NCBI GenBank assembly: GCA_963920575.1
Contig: OY986964.1
Span: 34,331,825 to 34,395,824, forward strand
From: Narthecium ossifragum
Taxonomy: Eukaryota > Streptophyta > Magnoliopsida > Dioscoreales > Nartheciaceae
Direction: 5' to 3'
DNA length: 64,000 bases
The translations under genes were made by a program, and so were the position numbers. The notes below the pieces were generated by a model. It saw only the letters and a program-made list of their open reading frames with translations. It had not been told where the DNA came from and searched no databases. Within the stretch, counting starts at the first letter, position 1. Each line of letters begins with the position of its first letter. This document shows positions 59,873 through 64,000 of the stretch, piece by piece.

Positions 59873-60868
59873 AGAGAGACCCATAGAGAGACCCAGAGAG
59901 ATAGAGATAGAGAGAGAGAGAGAGAGAGTCTTGAATGATTGGAATGCGTAGTTCATGGAGCAATGCAGATGGTATAAATAGAGTCAGGAGGAGTCGAACA
60001 TTGAGTTGAACATCATTGTCGGCCACGAGGAGTTGAACATATATTATCGGCTTTGACAAGATCAACTACCTACCATAATACGCGGGAGCAAGTTTAGAGT
60101 ATAGAAATCAAGCGAGCAAAATAAAATTATCGTACGTGTAGTTGGCCATTTTTGACCGGAAAGGAATATCTTATTCTATTCCAAGGAGGCACTCCGATAT
60201 TTGGTCCATCTCTTTATTCCGGAATAGAATAACCCGTTCATTCTCGGAGATGAGTAGTGATACATTTCTCCCAACCCCCGACTGGTATTGACATATTCCA
60301 TTTAGGTAGGAATGAGTAATGGGATGTCGAATGATAAAAGTACCTCTCATATAAAAATACTAGATGAGACACGTGCCACATGACACGGTTAATATATATA
60401 TATATATATAATTATGAATATATATTATACTTATATTATATATATATGTGAATATTTATATTTATATAAATATAAACCCAAAGACTAATGGAAAATAGAT
60501 AAATCATTATATTTTAGATAAATATAAATAATTAAATATGCACATTTTAAGTGTTGCATATATATTCGAAGAGTCGAGCCGGAGTCTCGAAATTATATTA
60601 CAGTCTAACACAGGACAACAAGTTCTCTAGTAAGAAACCTGACTTCTAATTTACATTCTAAGTACTTCTGTGAAGCTATAGCTCTTCTTGGCTTTTTAAT
60701 TTTATACAACATATCATCTTTGATCTTGCTTCTAATTTGTATATAACTTGACCAAAAAATTACTGTCCTTTGGCATCTCATAAACATTCCGATAATCTAG
60801 ATTGAGCAAACTTGACCATCAACATACATATTCTAGCAGGCACTAATTACTTTTGCTATACTAACCTC
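59873..60868. other. SBH1-like 5' region and AT-rich spacer
   Basis: Immediately 5' of the ATG is a leader with GAGA runs (59895-59928) and a duplicated AGAGACCCATAG. A TATAAATA lies near 59974 (minus-strand TATTTATA). Further right, AT dinucleotide runs at 60390-60450. No other gene. Confidence 0.5.
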
Positions 60869-61923
60869 ACAAGTATCTTGGGTTTTTTTTTTTGATTAGT
60901 TGAGTCCGAGGGCTAGAAAGTCCAATTAAGGGCTAATTACAAGAATTAATCGGAGGTATGGGAACAACATCCCTAGCCTCCTCAGTTACATCAAAAGTAG
61001 AACATATCGCAAGAGCTTCTCGAGCAAGCCAATCAACGTGCGAGTTGTCTTCACGGGGAATGTATGCAACTCTGAATTCAGCAGTTTTGTGAGTTGTCCA
61101 CCATATGTCTTGCACTATCTCTCGACAGCTCTCCACCAAAGGTAATCTTCCATTAATCATCTGGACTGCGTGAAGGGAATCGCTTTCCACAAGGATCTAC
61201 AATGTTGACCGCGAGGTGGATGGCGTGCAGCTCGCTGAACAGGATGGAGTCAACTCGGTGAGAGCCAATGCTAGTCCAGTGAACAAGTCCCTCTTTGTCG
61301 ATACACACAACTCCTATGTCGGCCATGCCAGCAGTCTGATTAAAGGAGCCATCAACTTGGAATTTAACTCCAATCTCCTCCGTTGGGGTTGTGCATGGTA
61401 TGCGAAGCCTGGATATGCCGATGAATTCTCTAGACTGCTACTTGATCTGGTGTGCTAGCGCCTGGGTGCCATGGCTTCCCTCCCCTGCTACCACCTTACC
61501 TCTGTCTTTCCATATCCACCATGCGCCATATGCGAGCAGGGAGCACATGCGCTTGCTCTCAATGTAGTTAGCCAATGTGAGAGGAGGGGTGTACGCTCTG
61601 GCGCTTTGGAACACTCTGTGCCAAAGCTCCTGAGCGAAGATGCATTGGAAGAGCACATGTTCAAGCGTCTCCTCTGCAGCACCACACCGGGGGCAGAGAT
61701 GATCGGCAGTCAGGCGAAGGCTCCAGAGTGTGGATTTGGTCGATAGCTTTCCATGAAGCAGCTTCCAGAGGAACAACTTTGGGCGCAGCCCTGCTGGTGC
61801 TTTCCAGATGCTTCGCCATAGTTGAAATCGCTGACCGGCTTGCTGCTTGCCCTCCATATACTCAAGCATTTGATACGTAGTCGCCGTTGTGACCTCGCCA
61901 TTCTCGAACAAGTATCTTGGGTT
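60869..61923 (-). mobile_element. 5'-truncated LINE (L1 type) with poly(A) and 16 bp target duplication
   Basis: Flanked by identical ACAAGTATCTTGGGTT (60869-60884 and 61908-61923). The left end has a run of T (60885-60893), i.e. a poly(A) tail on the minus strand. The body codes on the minus strand for a zf-RVT-like region, FQLWRSIWKAPAGLRPKLFL, then LCPRCGAAEETLEHVLFQCI (61900-61440). An RNase H domain follows: a FQVDGSFNQTAG block near 61370, then MESDSLHAVQMINGRLPLVE and IPREDNSHVDWLAREAL (61190-60940). One frame break near 61200. Only the last kilobase of the element was inserted. The intact duplication and fairly clean frames indicate a recent event compared with 36336-37866. Confidence 0.9.
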
Positions 61924-62811
61924 AAGGTTTAATATTTTTAAATGATGAATATATCTTGCGTCGAGATATGGTTACAAGATATATATGAGAAAAGATGTGG
62001 AAATCGATGAGTGTTATCATGACACAAAATTCATTAACTTCACCACATGCTTAATGTTGCAAATTTCTCTCACAGACCTGACAACAATAAATAAGAGCTG
62101 CATCCTGTCTTCTAAAAAAAAATTTGCAACAAGTCTGACCCATCATGATTGAGTTAAATGAAAAGATCCAATTCACAGATTCTAGACATTTAACTCAGGT
62201 AATATTTGCACTTCTAAAGATTTTAAACCAAAAAAAATAACCAGTATCCTTTTGCATAGATAGATAATTCTTTCATGAAATTGAAGAGGGTATAATCACA
62301 TGATCATAATAAATAAGGGCTTTGATTGGGGTACATGCCATGTGCATGTACCCCAATAGGTGGCATTCATGGGGCCTCTCTCCTTAGCCTCTCTCTACCC
62401 ACTCTCTCTCTCTACCTCACTCTCTCTATCTCTCTCTACCATGTACATGTACATGGCCATACACAAAACATTTTTGAATAAAGAAAGGAATGAATAACTA
62501 AAATCCAATTCATTATAGACAGATCTTACTCGCATTTCGTCCATGAATGAAACGATTTCTGGCGAGGAGGACGGAGCTGTGATCGGTTTTGGGGTTCACA
62601 GGTGGAGCGCCGGAGATCGCAGGAGTAAGGTCGAGGGTGGACGTGCGGGCTTCCCGAAGGCGAAGAAGAAGATGAAGAAAATGGGAAGAGGGTGTTGGAG
62701 ATCACTGGCGTAATAAGTAGCGAAATTGATCCTGATCGTCGGATGGGAATGGACGATCAGAATCACAGTTCGTTATATAAACACCAGCGAACCGGTTCTA
62801 CGAGGATAACT

Positions 62812-62812
<1 letters not shown>

Positions 62813-62902
<90 letters not shown>
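62813..62902. repeat. (AT)n microsatellite
   Basis: About 90 bases of TA repeats with one GTA interruption near 62885. Confidence 0.95.
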
Positions 62903-63762
62903 ATCAAACATCTACCTCATTTGGTGCGGAAATAACTTTATTCCGGGTTAAGGGACTTTATTTCCGGTTTCGGGGATAACTTTGTAATGATTACTTGCAA
63001 TAAAGAAAAAGTAGATTGAAAAATGGGAATAATTTTGTAAAGATTACTTGGAATAGGAAAAGGTGTTTGAGGATAAAGTGTGAAATAAGTAGTGGATTAA
63101 GAAATATTCCCTCCCTTAATCCGGGTTAACCGTACCAAACGGGGCTAGGGGAACCATATAAAGCATCACATACACACACGCACACATATATTGCTCAAAA
63201 TTTAACGTAGGGTGTAGACTACTCTCTCTCTCTCCGGATATATGTATACCAATCAAACAGCTAGGAAATCATATAAGCACTCAATTATTTTAATAAAAAG
63301 GAAGGTCCAATCGAGGTGTCAGCATATCTGTTATATTATCCAGCTTTGGGACATTGCACCAATCGGATCCCGTCGTTATCTTACGGCTTAGGACGTGCCA
63401 TCATGCCTAGATATCGGTGTTTTGTATGGCCCCCCGCCCAGCTCATCGTGGACTTTTGCGATGCCATTGGGTCCGGCCCGTCTTCATGGACGCGTCCATC
63501 CGCTGCTAAAATTGACTGCTGGCGTGTCCAATTCCATGGGATGATTCCATCCATAACTTAGAAATTGGGTTGCGTGCGTACTCCCGATTGTGTTAAGCTC
63601 GGCTTTTTTATTCCGGTAAAGAACCTCAATTCATCTAAACATCTAATTTAAGAAGCAGATTACATTAAAAAAACAAAAATAAATTATTTAATGGTATAAT
63701 GCCAACCTTTAACACACTTATTTTTAATTAAATTTAATTATTTAATAAGTGAACACCATTTC

Positions 63763-63854
63763 TTGAAGATAAGGATAAGTTTGACCATAGATAAGGATCT
63801 CTAGTCAAACTTATAACTATATCTTTATACGGTCAAACTTATCCTTATCTTCAA
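63763..63854. repeat. Perfect 24 bp inverted repeat with 44 base loop
   Basis: TTGAAGATAAGGATAAGTTT and four more bases at 63763-63786 are exactly complementary to 63831-63854. The loop repeats related words (GATAAGGAT, AGTCAAACTTATA). Confidence 0.9.
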
Positions 63855-64000
63855 TACCATTTATACATAATTTATTTTCTTTGCTTTCATATGTCTGGTA
63901 CGTCCGTCCGTCCCCACTCGGAAAAACGACCTCAAACCCGCTGATCTAAACACGGTCTCACATTTTTGTCCGCTCCTTACAAGCGAAATACTTATAATTA

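Larger units (their letters stand above)
61924..64000. other. AT-rich terminal region, no gene recognised
   Basis: Contains a small GGGGTACATG hairpin at 62325, a CT-rich run at 62375-62440, the (AT)n tract, repeat-like text ending ACCAAACGGGGC near 63140 and the hairpin at 63763. An ATG-initiated frame of 56 codons including stop at 62545-62712 (MNETISGEEDGAVIG...) has no recognisable homology. Confidence 0.5.

Noticed and set aside
62545..62712. Small frame MNETISGEEDGAVIG... of 55 residues
   Set aside because: No homology or promoter evidence recognised. Basic KAKKKMKKM end, but too little to call a gene.

Overview
This is a flowering-plant nuclear window. Genes are split by GT-AG introns, spacers are AT-rich, and first exons are GC-rich in a way that suggests a monocot (inference from composition only; I cannot name the species). 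About 20 kb holds functional-looking genes. The rest is introns, decayed gene copies and transposon debris.

Layout. 1-0.3 kb: the truncated start of a PHT1 phosphate transporter on the minus strand. 1.7-14.1 kb: a tandem cluster of S-like T2 ribonucleases, with two intact genes (1883-4515, 8221-10437) and two decayed copies (6064-7285 and 13600-14077). A duplicated 3' end of the neighbouring PPR gene and a decayed alpha-galactosidase lie inside the cluster. 14.2-16 kb: an intact DYW-class PPR editing factor resembling OTP85. 16.5-26 kb: an EMB514/DCL-like gene and an APY6-like apyrase, head to head. 27.5-32.2 kb: a membrane RING-CH E3 ligase. 32.9-35.4 kb: a second PPR gene resembling OTP87. 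36.3-37.9 kb: an old LINE remnant. 39.2-41.7 kb: ribosomal protein RPL34. 42.1-45.4 kb: an SF3A2 exon fragment followed by a multi-exon poly(A)-polymerase-like pseudogene. 46.7-48.2 kb: a 1.4 kb minisatellite. 52.9-54.1 kb: a small three-exon gene of unknown function. 56.6-58.7 kb: a Pack-MULE-like element carrying fragments of an F-box/kelch gene and of phenylalanine ammonia-lyase. 59-59.9 kb: sphingoid base C4-hydroxylase (SBH1-like). 60.9-61.9 kb: a 5'-truncated LINE with poly(A) and a 16 bp target-site duplication. 62-64 kb: simple repeats and a hairpin.

How the genes fit together. The clearest theme is phosphate. The RNases belong to the RNS1/RNase LE group, which scavenges phosphate from RNA. 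The promoters of both intact copies and of decayed copy B each keep a PHR1-type P1BS site (GNATATNC) near the core promoter, and a phosphate-transporter fragment lies next door. The two PPR genes are predicted organelle RNA-editing factors. EMB514-like, RPL34 and SBH1-like are housekeeping or developmental genes. No CRISPR, operon or virus-like system is present. The most notable non-gene structures are the Pack-MULE with two captured genes, the co-duplication of RNase with a PPR tail, and two related fold-back elements.
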